Shown piece by piece: positions 39,148-47,681 of a stretch of DNA of 64,000 nucleotides. Location: the NCBI GenBank assembly GCA_020630915.1, contig JAHDIF010000008.1, positions 62,001 to 126,000 on the forward strand, read 5' to 3'. Each line of letters starts with the position of its first letter. The stretch's first letter is position 1. The notes below the pieces were generated by a model. That model had not been told where the DNA came from and searched no databases. It saw nothing but the letters and a program-made list of their open reading frames with translations. The DNA comes from Dokdonia sp. (GTDB taxonomy: Bacteria > Bacteroidota > Bacteroidia > Flavobacteriales > Flavobacteriaceae). The translations under genes and the position numbers were made by a program.

Positions 39148-40800
39148 TTGCTAACATCACTTTCCATAAAAAACTATGCTCTTATAGAGCAAGCTCATCT
39201 CATCTTTAAGGATGGTTTTACTGTGATAACGGGTGAAACTGGTGCGGGTAAATCTATTTTACTTGGAGCTCTAGGATTGATTACAGGACGACGGGCAGAT
39301 AGTGCAAGTGCAGGTGATCATTCTAAAAAATGTGTTATAGAAGGTATTTTCAATATAGAATCCTATCAATTACAAGGTTTTTTTGAGGACAATGATCTAG
39401 ATTATGAACTGGCCACAATTATAAGAAGAGAGATTGTGCCATCTGGTAAAAGCAGGGCCTTTATAAATGATACGCCCGTTACTTTACAACAGCTTCATTT
39501 TTTGGGAGAACGCCTTGTAGATATCCATAGCCAGCATAAGACGCTTGAGGTGTTGGATACAGACTATCAATTTGAGATTATAGATACTTTTGCAAATACC
39601 CAGCAATTATTGCTTAGTTATCAAGATCAATTTGCTACTTGGAAGGGGTTGATAAAAGAACTCGAAGGCATTCAGGAGATTAAGAAAAAAGCACAGCTAG
39701 AATATGATTATCAATCATTTTTATTTAATGAATTAGATGAGGCTTCCTTAAAAGAAGGGGAGTTTGAGGAGTTGGAAACTCAATTGAATACCCTAAGTCA
39801 TACTGAAGAAATTCAGGAGGGACTACTAGAAGCTCAGCACAAATTAACCCAAGACCAATTGGGTGTGTTAGACCTTCTCTCAGAAATTAGACTAGCTTTA
39901 GGCAAGTTAGTAACCTACGGGGCAGACTATAATAGCTTTCATGAAAGGTTACGGTCTAGCTTTTTAGAGCTAGAAGATCTTTCACAAGAATTAGAAAGTA
40001 AAATAGGATCAATACAAACAGACCCTATAGAATTGCAGCGTATTAATGAACGCGTGCAGCAGCTATATAATCTTATGCAAAAACATCATGTACAAGATGT
40101 GCCAGGATTGATTACCATAAGAGAGGAGCTGGATGCTAGGTTGTATGAAGTACAAAATGTAGATGAGAAGATAGAGAAGCTAGAAAAAGATATTGCTTTC
40201 GCGAAAGCGTCCCTTGTGAAAGTTGCTGATACCTTATCAAAAAAACGGTTAGAGGCAATCCCTAGTCTTACCGCGTCTATAGAAAAGATACTGGTATCAT
40301 TAGGTATGCCCAATGCGAGATTACAGATAGGGTTGGTTCCTTCAGATGTACTTGACATTAGAGGAAAGAATACCTTACAGTTTATGTTTTCGGCAAATAA
40401 AGGGATGGAACCAAAATCATTAAAAAAAGGAGCTTCAGGAGGTGAATTATCCAGAGTGATGCTAGCTGTAAAAGCTGTGCTAAGTAGGCATAAAAAATTA
40501 CCTACACTTATTTTTGATGAGATAGATACCGGAGTGAGTGGTGATGTTGCTTTAAAAATGGGCGATATTTTAAAAGAAATGGGGAATACTATGCAACTAG
40601 TCAGTATAACACATTTACCTCAAATTGCAGGACAAGGAACATCCCACTTTAAAGTTTTTAAAGAGGATACTGAGGTAAAAACTTCTACTCAAATTGTAAC
40701 CTTAACACCAGAAGAACGCATTATTGAAATTGCCGAAATGTTGGGCGGCGTTCGGGGGAGTACAACCGCTTTGGAGCACGCAAAAAATCTATTGAACTAA
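39148..40800 (+). CDS. recN: DNA repair protein RecN
   Basis: 550 residues, SMC-like. It begins at TTG with the typical MLTSLSIKNYALIEQ. Walker A is GETGAGKS (about 30-37), the middle is coiled coil (about 150-370), and the C-terminal ABC part has GASGGELSRVMLA and the Walker B LIFDEIDTGVSG. It bridges DNA ends in double-strand break repair. A perfect palindrome at 40195 encodes AFAKA at the end of the coiled coil. Confidence 0.95.
   Translation: MLTSLSIKNYALIEQAHLIFKDGFTVITGETGAGKSILLGALGLITGRRADSASAGDHSKKCVIEGIFNIESYQLQGFFEDNDLDYELATIIRREIVPSGKSRAFINDTPVTLQQLHFLGERLVDIHSQHKTLEVLDTDYQFEIIDTFANTQQLLLSYQDQFATWKGLIKELEGIQEIKKKAQLEYDYQSFLFNELDEASLKEGEFEELETQLNTLSHTEEIQEGLLEAQHKLTQDQLGVLDLLSEIRLALGKLVTYGADYNSFHERLRSSFLELEDLSQELESKIGSIQTDPIELQRINERVQQLYNLMQKHHVQDVPGLITIREELDARLYEVQNVDEKIEKLEKDIAFAKASLVKVADTLSKKRLEAIPSLTASIEKILVSLGMPNARLQIGLVPSDVLDIRGKNTLQFMFSANKGMEPKSLKKGASGGELSRVMLAVKAVLSRHKKLPTLIFDEIDTGVSGDVALKMGDILKEMGNTMQLVSITHLPQIAGQGTSHFKVFKEDTEVKTSTQIVTLTPEERIIEIAEMLGGVRGSTTALEHAKNLLN
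40195..40208. repeat. Palindrome GCTTTCGCGAAAGC in recN
   Basis: Perfect copy, AFAKA frame, in the coiled-coil region. Confidence 0.95.
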
Positions 40801-40872
40801 TACATATTCTAAAATAATGGCGATCTTTGCGCCTATTAATAACCATATTAACCAAGACTAATAAGCAACACA

Positions 40873-41691
40873 ATGGGGTATAATTTACTAAAAGGAAAAC
40901 GAGGTATAATTTTTGGAGCATTAGATGAAAACTCTATTGCTTGGAAGACGGCAGAGCGTGTTCACGAAGAAGGAGGGACTTTTGTGCTTACTAACGCTCC
41001 TATAGCAATGCGCATGGGATCTTTAAACACATTAGCAGAGAAGACAGGTTCAGAAATTATTCCTGCAGATGCCACCTCCATAGAAGATCTTGAAAACCTT
41101 GTAGATAAAGCTCAAGAGATATTAGGGGGTAAGTTAGATTTTGTTTTACACTCCATAGGTATGTCTGTAAATGTACGTAAAGGTCGTGCGTATACAGATC
41201 AAAACTATGCTTGGACAGAAAAGGGATGGGACGTAAGTGCCGTTTCTTTTCACAAAACTATGCAAACATTGTACAAAAAGGATGCAATGAATGAGTGGGG
41301 CAGTATCGTGGCCTTAACATATATGGCGGCGCAACGTGTTTTTCCAGATTATAATGATATGGCAGATAATAAAGCTTATCTAGAGTCTATAGCACGAAGT
41401 TTTGGATACTTCTTCGGGAAGGATAAGAAGGTTCGAGTAAACACAATTTCTCAATCTCCTACACCTACGACTGCGGGACAAGGAGTTAAAGGATTTGATG
41501 GATTTATTGCTTATGCAGAGAAAACCAGTCCACTAGGAAATGCAACGGCTCAAGATTGTGCAGATTATACAATCACTTTATTTTCTGATTTGACACGTCG
41601 TGTAACACTTCAAAATCTCTACAATGATGGAGGGTTTAGCAATATGGGCGTAAGCAATGAAGTGATGGAAACCTTTTTAAAGAATTCTTAA
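40873..41691 (+). CDS. fabI: Enoyl-ACP reductase FabI
   Basis: 272 residues, SDR fold. GIIFGALDENSIAW at the NADH site, the catalytic Tyr/Lys pair in FPDYNDMADNKAYLES (Y-x6-K, as in FabI), and SQSPTPTTAGQGVKGF for the substrate loop. It performs the last step of the fatty acid elongation cycle. It lies 70 bp after recN with no clear promoter and ends in a composite repeat and terminator. Confidence 0.94.
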   Translation: MGYNLLKGKRGIIFGALDENSIAWKTAERVHEEGGTFVLTNAPIAMRMGSLNTLAEKTGSEIIPADATSIEDLENLVDKAQEILGGKLDFVLHSIGMSVNVRKGRAYTDQNYAWTEKGWDVSAVSFHKTMQTLYKKDAMNEWGSIVALTYMAAQRVFPDYNDMADNKAYLESIARSFGYFFGKDKKVRVNTISQSPTPTTAGQGVKGFDGFIAYAEKTSPLGNATAQDCADYTITLFSDLTRRVTLQNLYNDGGFSNMGVSNEVMETFLKNS

Positions 41692-41696
41692 ATACC

Positions 41697-41735
41697 CTCC
41701 TGCCTGCCGGCAAGGCAGGTTTGCGAAAGCATAAA
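41697..41735. repeat. Composite repeat copy A (intergenic)
   Basis: CTCCTGCCTGCCGGCAAGGCAGG + TTTGCGAAAGCATAAAA. The left part is an almost perfect inverted repeat (CCTGCCTGCCGG/CAAGGCAGG) and the right part is a palindrome half with one change. Copy B at 22319 has the same layout, including CATAAAA. Confidence 0.8.
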
Positions 41736-41741
41736 ACTCAT

Positions 41742-41774
41742 AACCACCTTATTTGTTTAAGGTGGTTTTTTATT
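41742..41774 (+). terminator. Terminator after fabI
   Basis: AACCACCTTA-TTTGTT-TAAGGTGGTT followed by TTTTTAT, a perfect 10-bp stem. Confidence 0.85.
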
Positions 41775-41803
41775 GTTCATGAACTACATAACGGTTAGTT
41801 TTG
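41773..41803 (+). promoter_or_regulatory. Promoter of the GT2 gene (TTG-N20-TAGTTTTG)
   Basis: TTG at 41773-41775, 20-bp spacer, TAGTTTTG at 41796-41803, then TGAT and the ATG at 41808. Only 4 nt separate the -7 box from the start codon. Confidence 0.65.
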
Positions 41804-41807
41804 TGAT

Positions 41808-42809
41808 ATGTCTTTAGTATACTCATTTATAATTCCTGTTTATAATAGACCAGATGAAATCGCTGAGTTGCTAGAGAGCTTTCGTAAGCAGGATACAGAT
41901 TTGCTAGTTGAAATTGTAATTGTAGAAGACGGTTCTTCTTTATCTAGTGAAGAAGTTGTCAAGAACTACCAGAAGGATCTAGATATAAGCTACTACACGA
42001 AAGAAAATAGCGGTCCTGGAGATTCTAGAAATTATGGGATGAAGCGTGCAAAGGGCAATTATTTTATCATTCTAGATTCAGATTGTATTTTACCGGAACA
42101 GTATGTGAGTATTATAAACAGCTCTCTTACGAATAGCTATGTAGACTGTTTTGGAGGTCCAGATGCGGCAGATGCCTCATTTACAAGGATTCAAAAAGCG
42201 ATTAATTACGTGATGACCTCTTTGCTCACGACAGGAGGGATACGAGGTGGTAAAAAACAAATAAATAAATTCCAGCCACGTAGTTTTAATATGGGGCTTT
42301 CTAGAAAGGCTTTTGAAGAAAGTAATGGCTTTGGAGATATTCATCCTGGAGAAGATCCGGATTTGATATTGAGATTGTGGAAACTGGGATTTAAAACACG
42401 ATTGCTGCCAGAAGCATTTGTATATCATAAACGTCGTATTTCTTGGTCTAAGTTTTATACTCAGGTACATAAGTTTGGATTAGTAAGACCCATATTAAAT
42501 AAATGGCATCCAGATTCTAGTAAGATTACCTACTGGTTCCCCACGTTGTTTATTTTAGGTTTTATATGCAGTGCACTATTAGCGGTGTTTGGGTTTGTTT
42601 ATCCTTACTTCTGTTATACTCTTTACATATTAGCGGTGTTTATACATTCCACATACTTAAATAAAAGTATGTTAGTAGGCTTATACTCCGTTTTTGCTAT
42701 GTTTATTCAGTTTTATGGCTATGGAATGGCTTTTTTAAAATCTACCATTCTGGTAAGTTGGATGGGAAAGCTTCCGCGAAAGCGTTTTCCTAAATTATTT
42801 TTTAAGTAA
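41808..42809 (+). CDS. Family 2 glycosyltransferase, membrane-anchored
   Basis: 333 residues. The N-terminal GT-A domain has SFIIPVYNRPDEI, the nucleotide region VEDGSS, LDSDCILP (DxD-like) and GEDPDLILRLW (catalytic base region). Two to three membrane helices follow at about 245-320. It transfers a sugar onto a lipid or polysaccharide acceptor at the inner membrane; acceptor unknown. A near-copy of the palindrome (GCTTCCGCGAAAGC, 42770-42783) encodes KLPRKR at the C-terminus. Confidence 0.85.
   Translation: MSLVYSFIIPVYNRPDEIAELLESFRKQDTDLLVEIVIVEDGSSLSSEEVVKNYQKDLDISYYTKENSGPGDSRNYGMKRAKGNYFIILDSDCILPEQYVSIINSSLTNSYVDCFGGPDAADASFTRIQKAINYVMTSLLTTGGIRGGKKQINKFQPRSFNMGLSRKAFEESNGFGDIHPGEDPDLILRLWKLGFKTRLLPEAFVYHKRRISWSKFYTQVHKFGLVRPILNKWHPDSSKITYWFPTLFILGFICSALLAVFGFVYPYFCYTLYILAVFIHSTYLNKSMLVGLYSVFAMFIQFYGYGMAFLKSTILVSWMGKLPRKRFPKLFFK
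42770..42783. repeat. Palindrome variant GCTTCCGCGAAAGC
   Basis: One mismatch to the consensus, at the 3' end of the GT2 gene. Confidence 0.75.
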
Positions 42810-42832
42810 ATTGAAGGACTTAATAATCTTTC

Positions 42833-43783
42833 ATGACTGTTAAAGGTAAATCCTTCTTTAAATCCTCAGATGCTAGAGGTTTTCTTTTTTTTCTGCTGCT
42901 TACCTCTCTTGTGGCGGTGTTGATAAAGTTGTCTAAGAATTACACTAAAATTTATACCGTTCCTATTGATATTGTAAATGTACCTATAGATCAAACGGTA
43001 AAAAGTATTACTCCTAAAGAACTTGCTATTACAACAGAAGTAAATGGTTTTTCCTTAATGCTTAACTCCTTTAAGAGTCAGGAAGTTCCAATAGATTTTA
43101 TTTCTTTAGATTCTATTTCAAATAACACGCTTACTTTAGATACGAATAGATTGTCTCCTGTTTTAAAAGAGGTGATAGGCGGAGGTGTTTCATTTACAAA
43201 TTTTAGTGCTAAGAATATAAGTGTAACAGTTGATAAAATGTTTAGTAAAAAAGTCCCAGTAGCTAGTAATATCATTATCAATTACAAAGGTGGTTATGAC
43301 GCGAGTGACGTAGCTAGTGTAATGCCAGACAGTGTTATGGTAGTTGGACCAAAAGGTGTTTTAGAAGGGATATCTAGTGTTAGGACAATGACAAAGACTT
43401 TAAATGATATTTCTAATGATGTTGCAGTTACTTTGGCTTTAGATACCATATCTGATTATAAAGATCTTGCAATTTCTAATAATACTTTTGAGTACAAACA
43501 AAAAGTTGCAAAATTTACGGAAGGATCTTTCATGCTACCAGTTACTTTAAAAGGTGCTAAGGATACTGAGGTGAAAATTTTCCCAAGAGAAGTTAACCTC
43601 TTCTATGTTACCAGTTTAGAGGCTTACGATGCTATTTTACCTTCAGATTTTGAAATTGAGGCAGATTTTTCAAAAAGAACAAATAATGAAGAGTTTTTAG
43701 TGCTATCTGTATCTCGAAAACCTGATAACGTGCGTAAAGTGAGATTGGAAACAAAGCAGATAAAATTTATAGTTGTAAATTAA
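42833..43783 (+). CDS. YbbR-domain protein (CdaR-like)
   Basis: 316 residues with one N-terminal membrane helix (about 18-33, GFLFFLLLTSLVAVLIKL), then two or more YbbR-like beta-rich units, recognisable by the VPI...NVPI and SVMVVGPKGVLEGISSVRT patterns. In Firmicutes CdaR proteins regulate the c-di-AMP cyclase CdaA; no cdaA is in this window. It is followed 4 bp later by coaE. Confidence 0.72.
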   Translation: MTVKGKSFFKSSDARGFLFFLLLTSLVAVLIKLSKNYTKIYTVPIDIVNVPIDQTVKSITPKELAITTEVNGFSLMLNSFKSQEVPIDFISLDSISNNTLTLDTNRLSPVLKEVIGGGVSFTNFSAKNISVTVDKMFSKKVPVASNIIINYKGGYDASDVASVMPDSVMVVGPKGVLEGISSVRTMTKTLNDISNDVAVTLALDTISDYKDLAISNNTFEYKQKVAKFTEGSFMLPVTLKGAKDTEVKIFPREVNLFYVTSLEAYDAILPSDFEIEADFSKRTNNEEFLVLSVSRKPDNVRKVRLETKQIKFIVVN

Positions 43784-43787
43784 AACA

Positions 43788-44381
43788 ATGGTAGTAGGTC
43801 TTACGGGAGGCATAGGAAGTGGAAAATCAACAGTTGCAAGGTTATTTATGGACCTAGGAGTACCAGTGTACATATCAGATGATAGAGCGAAGTTACTTAT
43901 GAACACCTCTCAAGAATTACGATTACAAATTATAGAACTGCTGGGAGCTAATTCCTACAATGACAATGGTTTGAATCGGGACTTTATCGCCTCTAAAGTT
44001 TTTAATGATAAGGACTTGCTATCGAGCTTAAATAATATTGTACATCCAGCGGTTCAGAAAGACTTTAATTCTTGGCAAAACAATCAGATGCATTCTTATG
44101 TGGTAAAAGAGGCCGCCGTCCTTTTTGAAAATGGTTCTTACAAGATGTGTGATTTTATGTTGCTGGTAGTGGCGCCTAAATTACTTAGATTACAAAGAGT
44201 AAGAAAAAGAGATAACATAACAGAAGAGCAAGTTTTGGAGCGTATGAATAACCAATGGGACGATGCTCGTAAGATGAGCCTATCTGATGCAGTTATAGAA
44301 AATATTAATCTTACAGATCTAGAAGATAGTGTTCTACGCATTCATAAGCATCTTACAATCAGGATTTCAAGAGGTTGGTGA
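43788..44381 (+). CDS. coaE: Dephospho-CoA kinase CoaE
   Basis: 197 residues, P-loop GLTGGIGSGKSTV at the N-terminus, and ISDDRAKLLM, HPAVQKDF and the R-x-x-x-R region LLRLQRVRKRDNITEEQ of the CoaE lid. It performs the final step of CoA synthesis, so the window holds two CoA genes (also coaBC). It is probably co-transcribed with the YbbR gene. Confidence 0.92.
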   Translation: MVVGLTGGIGSGKSTVARLFMDLGVPVYISDDRAKLLMNTSQELRLQIIELLGANSYNDNGLNRDFIASKVFNDKDLLSSLNNIVHPAVQKDFNSWQNNQMHSYVVKEAAVLFENGSYKMCDFMLLVVAPKLLRLQRVRKRDNITEEQVLERMNNQWDDARKMSLSDAVIENINLTDLEDSVLRIHKHLTIRISRGW

Positions 44382-44388
44382 CCCTTTG

Positions 44389-44426
44389 TTAACATTTGGT
44401 TAAATGGAAACTTCCATAAATGTTAA
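44389..44426. promoter_or_regulatory. Inverted repeat TTAACATTT-N20-AAATGTTAA upstream of the kinase
   Basis: 9-bp perfect arms at 44389-44397 and 44418-44426, just before the -7 box. The halves match those near the aquaporin (AAATGTTAAT) at 28999. Confidence 0.45.
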
Positions 44427-44431
44427 AATCA

Positions 44432-44439
44432 TACTTTTG
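44432..44439 (+). promoter_or_regulatory. -7 box TACTTTTG before the kinase gene
   Basis: Fits TAnnTTTG and ends 4 nt before the GTG start. The inverted repeat right upstream may replace the missing -33 contact. Confidence 0.45.
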
Positions 44440-44443
44440 AGAG

Positions 44444-46015
44444 GTGAACAAGAAGCTGTTTTTTCTCCTCATTATTCTTATGAGTTTATCTCTCATAGGA
44501 ATCATATTTGTGCAAGGCTATTGGATTTCTGAGAGTGTTGCGACCAAGAGAGAACAGTTTGCATTTAGCGCAAAAAGGACCCTCGCCTCAGTTGCAGTAA
44601 AAATTAAAAACAGAGAGCTTGAAGATTATTATTATCCTCTCGAGAAGATGATAGATAGTATAGAGGTTCCTGACGATCTTACCTTTGATGAATTATTCTT
44701 AATAGAAGAAGATCCTGTTAGCAATGAAATCTATCTTTATAGAAATGGAGTATTACAACAAGATTACAAACTATCTGCACCCGTATTAGAATTTGATTTA
44801 GACAGTCTTGAGATTACTCGTTATTACAATAGAAGCTCCAGGCAGATTATATCTAAATCAAGTCTCGATGGTAACGAAGTAGTAAGTAGAGATAAGGTTC
44901 AGGAATTTTCAAGACTTCTAGACTTTGAAAAATATAACTATTCAAAAATTATAAGTGATGTAGCCCGTAAAGTTCCTATTCATAAAAGAGTAACGAATGA
45001 GGAGATTGTAAGGCTCTTGACTCTAGAACTTGTAGAGAGGGATATGGAGACAGATTTTGAATTTGCTGTATTTAGCGATGATCTTATGACTAAAGTGAGA
45101 TCTGAAAATTTTGAACTTCAAGGATCTTCGCAATTATATAAAGTGCCTATTTTCGAAGATGACCAATTGCAAAATCAGTATTTCTTGTATGCTACTTTTC
45201 CTGGAGAGAAAAAATTTGTGATTTCTTCTATTATAGGGATGGCAGGAATGTCTATCATTTTTACACTTATAATCGTAATTGCATACTCTAGCGCTTTGCA
45301 TCAGTTAAATAAGCAACGTCAAATATCTCAAATAAAAACAGACTTTATCAATAATATGACTCACGAGTTTAAAACACCTATTGCGACTATAAATCTAGCA
45401 TTAGACGCTGTAAAAAACCCGAAGATATCAGATAATAAAGAAAAAGTATCTTATTATCATCAGATGATACGAGATGAAAATAAGCGAATGCACGCTCAGG
45501 TTGAAAACGTGTTGAGAATCTCTAAGCTAGAGAAAAATGAACTAGATATAAGAAAAGAACGGTATGAATTGCACGACATTATAGAAGATGCTATAAATCA
45601 CATACAATTAATAGTAGAAGATCGCAATGGGTATGTAGAAATACATTTAGATGCTCCAAAATCCACAATTCTTGCCAATGAGTCACATCTTACTAATGTA
45701 ATTGTAAATATCTTGGATAATGCAGTAAAGTACTCCTCAGGAGAGCCTAAAATAGATGTATATACAGAAAATGTAAGTAATTTTATATTCTTAAAAGTAC
45801 GAGATCAAGGAGATGGAATGTCTAAAGCGGCACAGCGTAAAGTGTTTGAAAAATTTTATAGAGAACACACAGGAAATATTCACAATGTAAAAGGACACGG
45901 TCTTGGACTGGCGTATGCTAAGCAAATTGTAGAAGACCATCAAGGAGAGATTTATGTTGAAAGTGAGAAAGGAAAAGGAAGCACATTTATAATTAAAATA
46001 CCACTAATATCATAA
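44444..46015 (+). CDS. Sensor histidine kinase (RprX-like)
   Basis: 523 residues. Start GTG (MNKKLFFLLI); TM1 at about 5-24, an extracytoplasmic sensor region of about 230 residues without a recognised fold, TM2 at about 260-282, then HisKA with the phospho-acceptor H307 in NMTHEFKTPIAT, and an ATPase domain with the N-box NVIVNILDNAVKYSS, G1 DQGDGMS and G2 GHGLGLAYA. The matching response regulator begins 3 bp later. The pair resembles RprX/RprY of Bacteroidetes; the signal is not known. Confidence 0.9.
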   Translation: MNKKLFFLLIILMSLSLIGIIFVQGYWISESVATKREQFAFSAKRTLASVAVKIKNRELEDYYYPLEKMIDSIEVPDDLTFDELFLIEEDPVSNEIYLYRNGVLQQDYKLSAPVLEFDLDSLEITRYYNRSSRQIISKSSLDGNEVVSRDKVQEFSRLLDFEKYNYSKIISDVARKVPIHKRVTNEEIVRLLTLELVERDMETDFEFAVFSDDLMTKVRSENFELQGSSQLYKVPIFEDDQLQNQYFLYATFPGEKKFVISSIIGMAGMSIIFTLIIVIAYSSALHQLNKQRQISQIKTDFINNMTHEFKTPIATINLALDAVKNPKISDNKEKVSYYHQMIRDENKRMHAQVENVLRISKLEKNELDIRKERYELHDIIEDAINHIQLIVEDRNGYVEIHLDAPKSTILANESHLTNVIVNILDNAVKYSSGEPKIDVYTENVSNFIFLKVRDQGDGMSKAAQRKVFEKFYREHTGNIHNVKGHGLGLAYAKQIVEDHQGEIYVESEKGKGSTFIIKIPLIS

Positions 46016-46018
46016 TAT

Positions 46019-46729
46019 ATGGAAACTGAAAACAAAAGAATTTTATTAGTTGAAGACGATCCTAATTTTGGAACAGTCCTAAAGGATTATCTTACAATGA
46101 ATGATTATGACGTAACCCATGCTAAGAATGGTATGGAAGGCTTTGAGAAATTTAAAAAAGATGACTTTGATCTTTGTATTCTAGACGTAATGATGCCTTA
46201 TAAAGACGGTTTTACACTAGCAAAAGAGATAAGAGAAAAAAATCAAGATGTACCTATTATCTTTTTAACGGCCAAGGCGCTAAAAGAAGACGTACTTAAA
46301 GGGTATAAGGTAGGAGCAGATGATTACCTAAATAAACCTTTTGATAGTGAAGTCTTATTAATGAAAATAAAGGCAATTATACAGCGCAAGTCTGTAGAGT
46401 CTGTAGCAGATAGTAAGCAATTTGAGTTTATTATAGGGAACTTTCATTTAAACTCTAAACTTAGATTCTTAACGTATAAGCAAGAAGATCCTATCAAGTT
46501 ATCTCCTAAGGAAAATGAGTTGTTACGTATGCTAGCACTACATGAGAATGATTTAATGCCTAGAGAGCTAGCTCTTACTAAAATATGGCGGGATGATAAC
46601 TACTTCACATCCAGAAGTATGGACGTATACATAGCAAAACTAAGAAAGTATCTCAAGAAAGATGATGTAGTTGAAATTTTAAATATACACGGAGAAGGTT
46701 TCAGACTAGTAGTTAAATCTAATAGTTAG
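46019..46729 (+). CDS. OmpR-family response regulator (RprY-like)
   Basis: 236 residues: receiver domain with D11-D14 type acidic cluster (VEDDPNF), phospho-acceptor D56 (LCILDVMMPY), T/K (FLTAKAL, LNKPFD); winged-helix DNA-binding domain (LSPKENELLRML, RSMDVYIAKLRKYL, GEGFRLVV). It is phosphorylated by the upstream kinase and likely binds near promoters; the AAATGTTAA repeat upstream of the operon is a possible autoregulatory site (inference). Confidence 0.92.
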   Translation: METENKRILLVEDDPNFGTVLKDYLTMNDYDVTHAKNGMEGFEKFKKDDFDLCILDVMMPYKDGFTLAKEIREKNQDVPIIFLTAKALKEDVLKGYKVGADDYLNKPFDSEVLLMKIKAIIQRKSVESVADSKQFEFIIGNFHLNSKLRFLTYKQEDPIKLSPKENELLRMLALHENDLMPRELALTKIWRDDNYFTSRSMDVYIAKLRKYLKKDDVVEILNIHGEGFRLVVKSNS

Positions 46730-46760
46730 TGATCTCTTTTCGATATTAGTGAAGAAGTAA

Positions 46761-46790
46761 AATACACTCCTAAGCAAGGAGTGTATTTTT
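46761..46790. terminator. Bidirectional terminator, two-component system / miaA
   Basis: AATACACTCCT-AAGCA-AGGAGTGTATT stem followed by TTT on the plus strand. The miaA stop codon (46770-46772) lies inside the stem. Confidence 0.8.
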
Positions 46791-47681
46791 ATTTAGATAC
46801 TTGATAACTTCTTCAAGTTTTACTTGATAATCAAACCATTGAATTGTTGGATCTTTTCTATACCAGGTAAGTTGGCGTTTTGCGAATCTTCGGGTGTTTG
46901 TTTTTATGTTTTCTACAGCTTTTTCGAGAGATACTTCTCCTTCTAAAAACTCAAATAATTCCCTGTATCCTACGGTTTGTAGGGCGTTGAGACGCTTTCG
47001 CGAAAGCAAACCTTCCACCTCTTTTAATAATCCTGCTTCCATCATAAGATCTACACGTCTATTAATACGATCGTAAATCACCTCTCGGTCTGCATTAAGC
47101 CCTACTTTTATGGTGTTGAACTCTCTAGGCTTTTTGGGCCGATTTCTAAACGACGAAAATGGCTTTCCGGAAGATAAGCATACTTCTAATGCTCTCATAA
47201 CACGTTGTGTGTTATATATATCTACTTGGCTCGCATATAATGGATCTTTTTCTTTGAGCATTTCTCGCAAAGGGATCTCTCCTTGTGTACTTAAGATTTC
47301 TTGAAGTTGTTCTCTTATTCCAGGAAGTACATCAGGAAAATAATCTAAACCGTTTATAAGCGCATCTACATACATCCCGGAGCCGCCCACTAGAATTAGG
47401 GTGTCGTATTTTTTAAATAAGGTGTCACATAGTTTTAAGGCTTCTCGCTCGTAGTGACCTATACTATAAGTGTCTTTGATAGAGATGTGCTGTATGAAGT
47501 GGTGTGGAGCCCTTTTAAGTTCTTCTGGATCTGGCACTGCGGTACCAATATACATTTCCTTAAAAAACTGTCTAGAATCTGCAGATAGTATTTCAGTTTG
47601 ATAATGCTGCGCGAGCTTTATAGATAGGGCTGTCTTTCCTATTGCAGTGGGTCCAACAACCGTAATGAGTGTTTTATTCAT
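46770..47681 (-). CDS. miaA: tRNA dimethylallyltransferase MiaA
   Basis: I start at the ATG at 47681 (MNKTLITVVGPTA); the longer ORF start would lie inside the upstream gene. That gives 303 residues. P-loop GPTAIGKTALSI, the substrate-binding LSADSRQFFKEMYIGTA, and the DMAPP/tRNA region GGSGMYVDALI and TNTRRFAKRQLTWYR are visible. It prenylates A37 of tRNAs reading U-starting codons. The palindrome at 46994 reads LLSRKRL. It overlaps the ion channel gene by 8 bp. Confidence 0.93.
   Translation of the reverse strand: MNKTLITVVGPTAIGKTALSIKLAQHYQTEILSADSRQFFKEMYIGTAVPDPEELKRAPHHFIQHISIKDTYSIGHYEREALKLCDTLFKKYDTLILVGGSGMYVDALINGLDYFPDVLPGIREQLQEILSTQGEIPLREMLKEKDPLYASQVDIYNTQRVMRALEVCLSSGKPFSSFRNRPKKPREFNTIKVGLNADREVIYDRINRRVDLMMEAGLLKEVEGLLSRKRLNALQTVGYRELFEFLEGEVSLEKAVENIKTNTRRFAKRQLTWYRKDPTIQWFDYQVKLEEVIKYLNKNTLLA
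46994..47007. repeat. Palindrome GCTTTCGCGAAAGC in miaA (LSRK frame)
   Basis: Perfect copy, minus-strand gene, read as LSRKR. Confidence 0.95.

Noticed and set aside
44389-44443. Inverted repeat before the kinase as terminator of coaE
   Set aside because: Arms are 20 bp apart, AT-rich and lack a T-run; an operator is more plausible.
46894-47304. Plus-strand ORFs within miaA
   Set aside because: Opposite-strand shadows of a well-supported gene.
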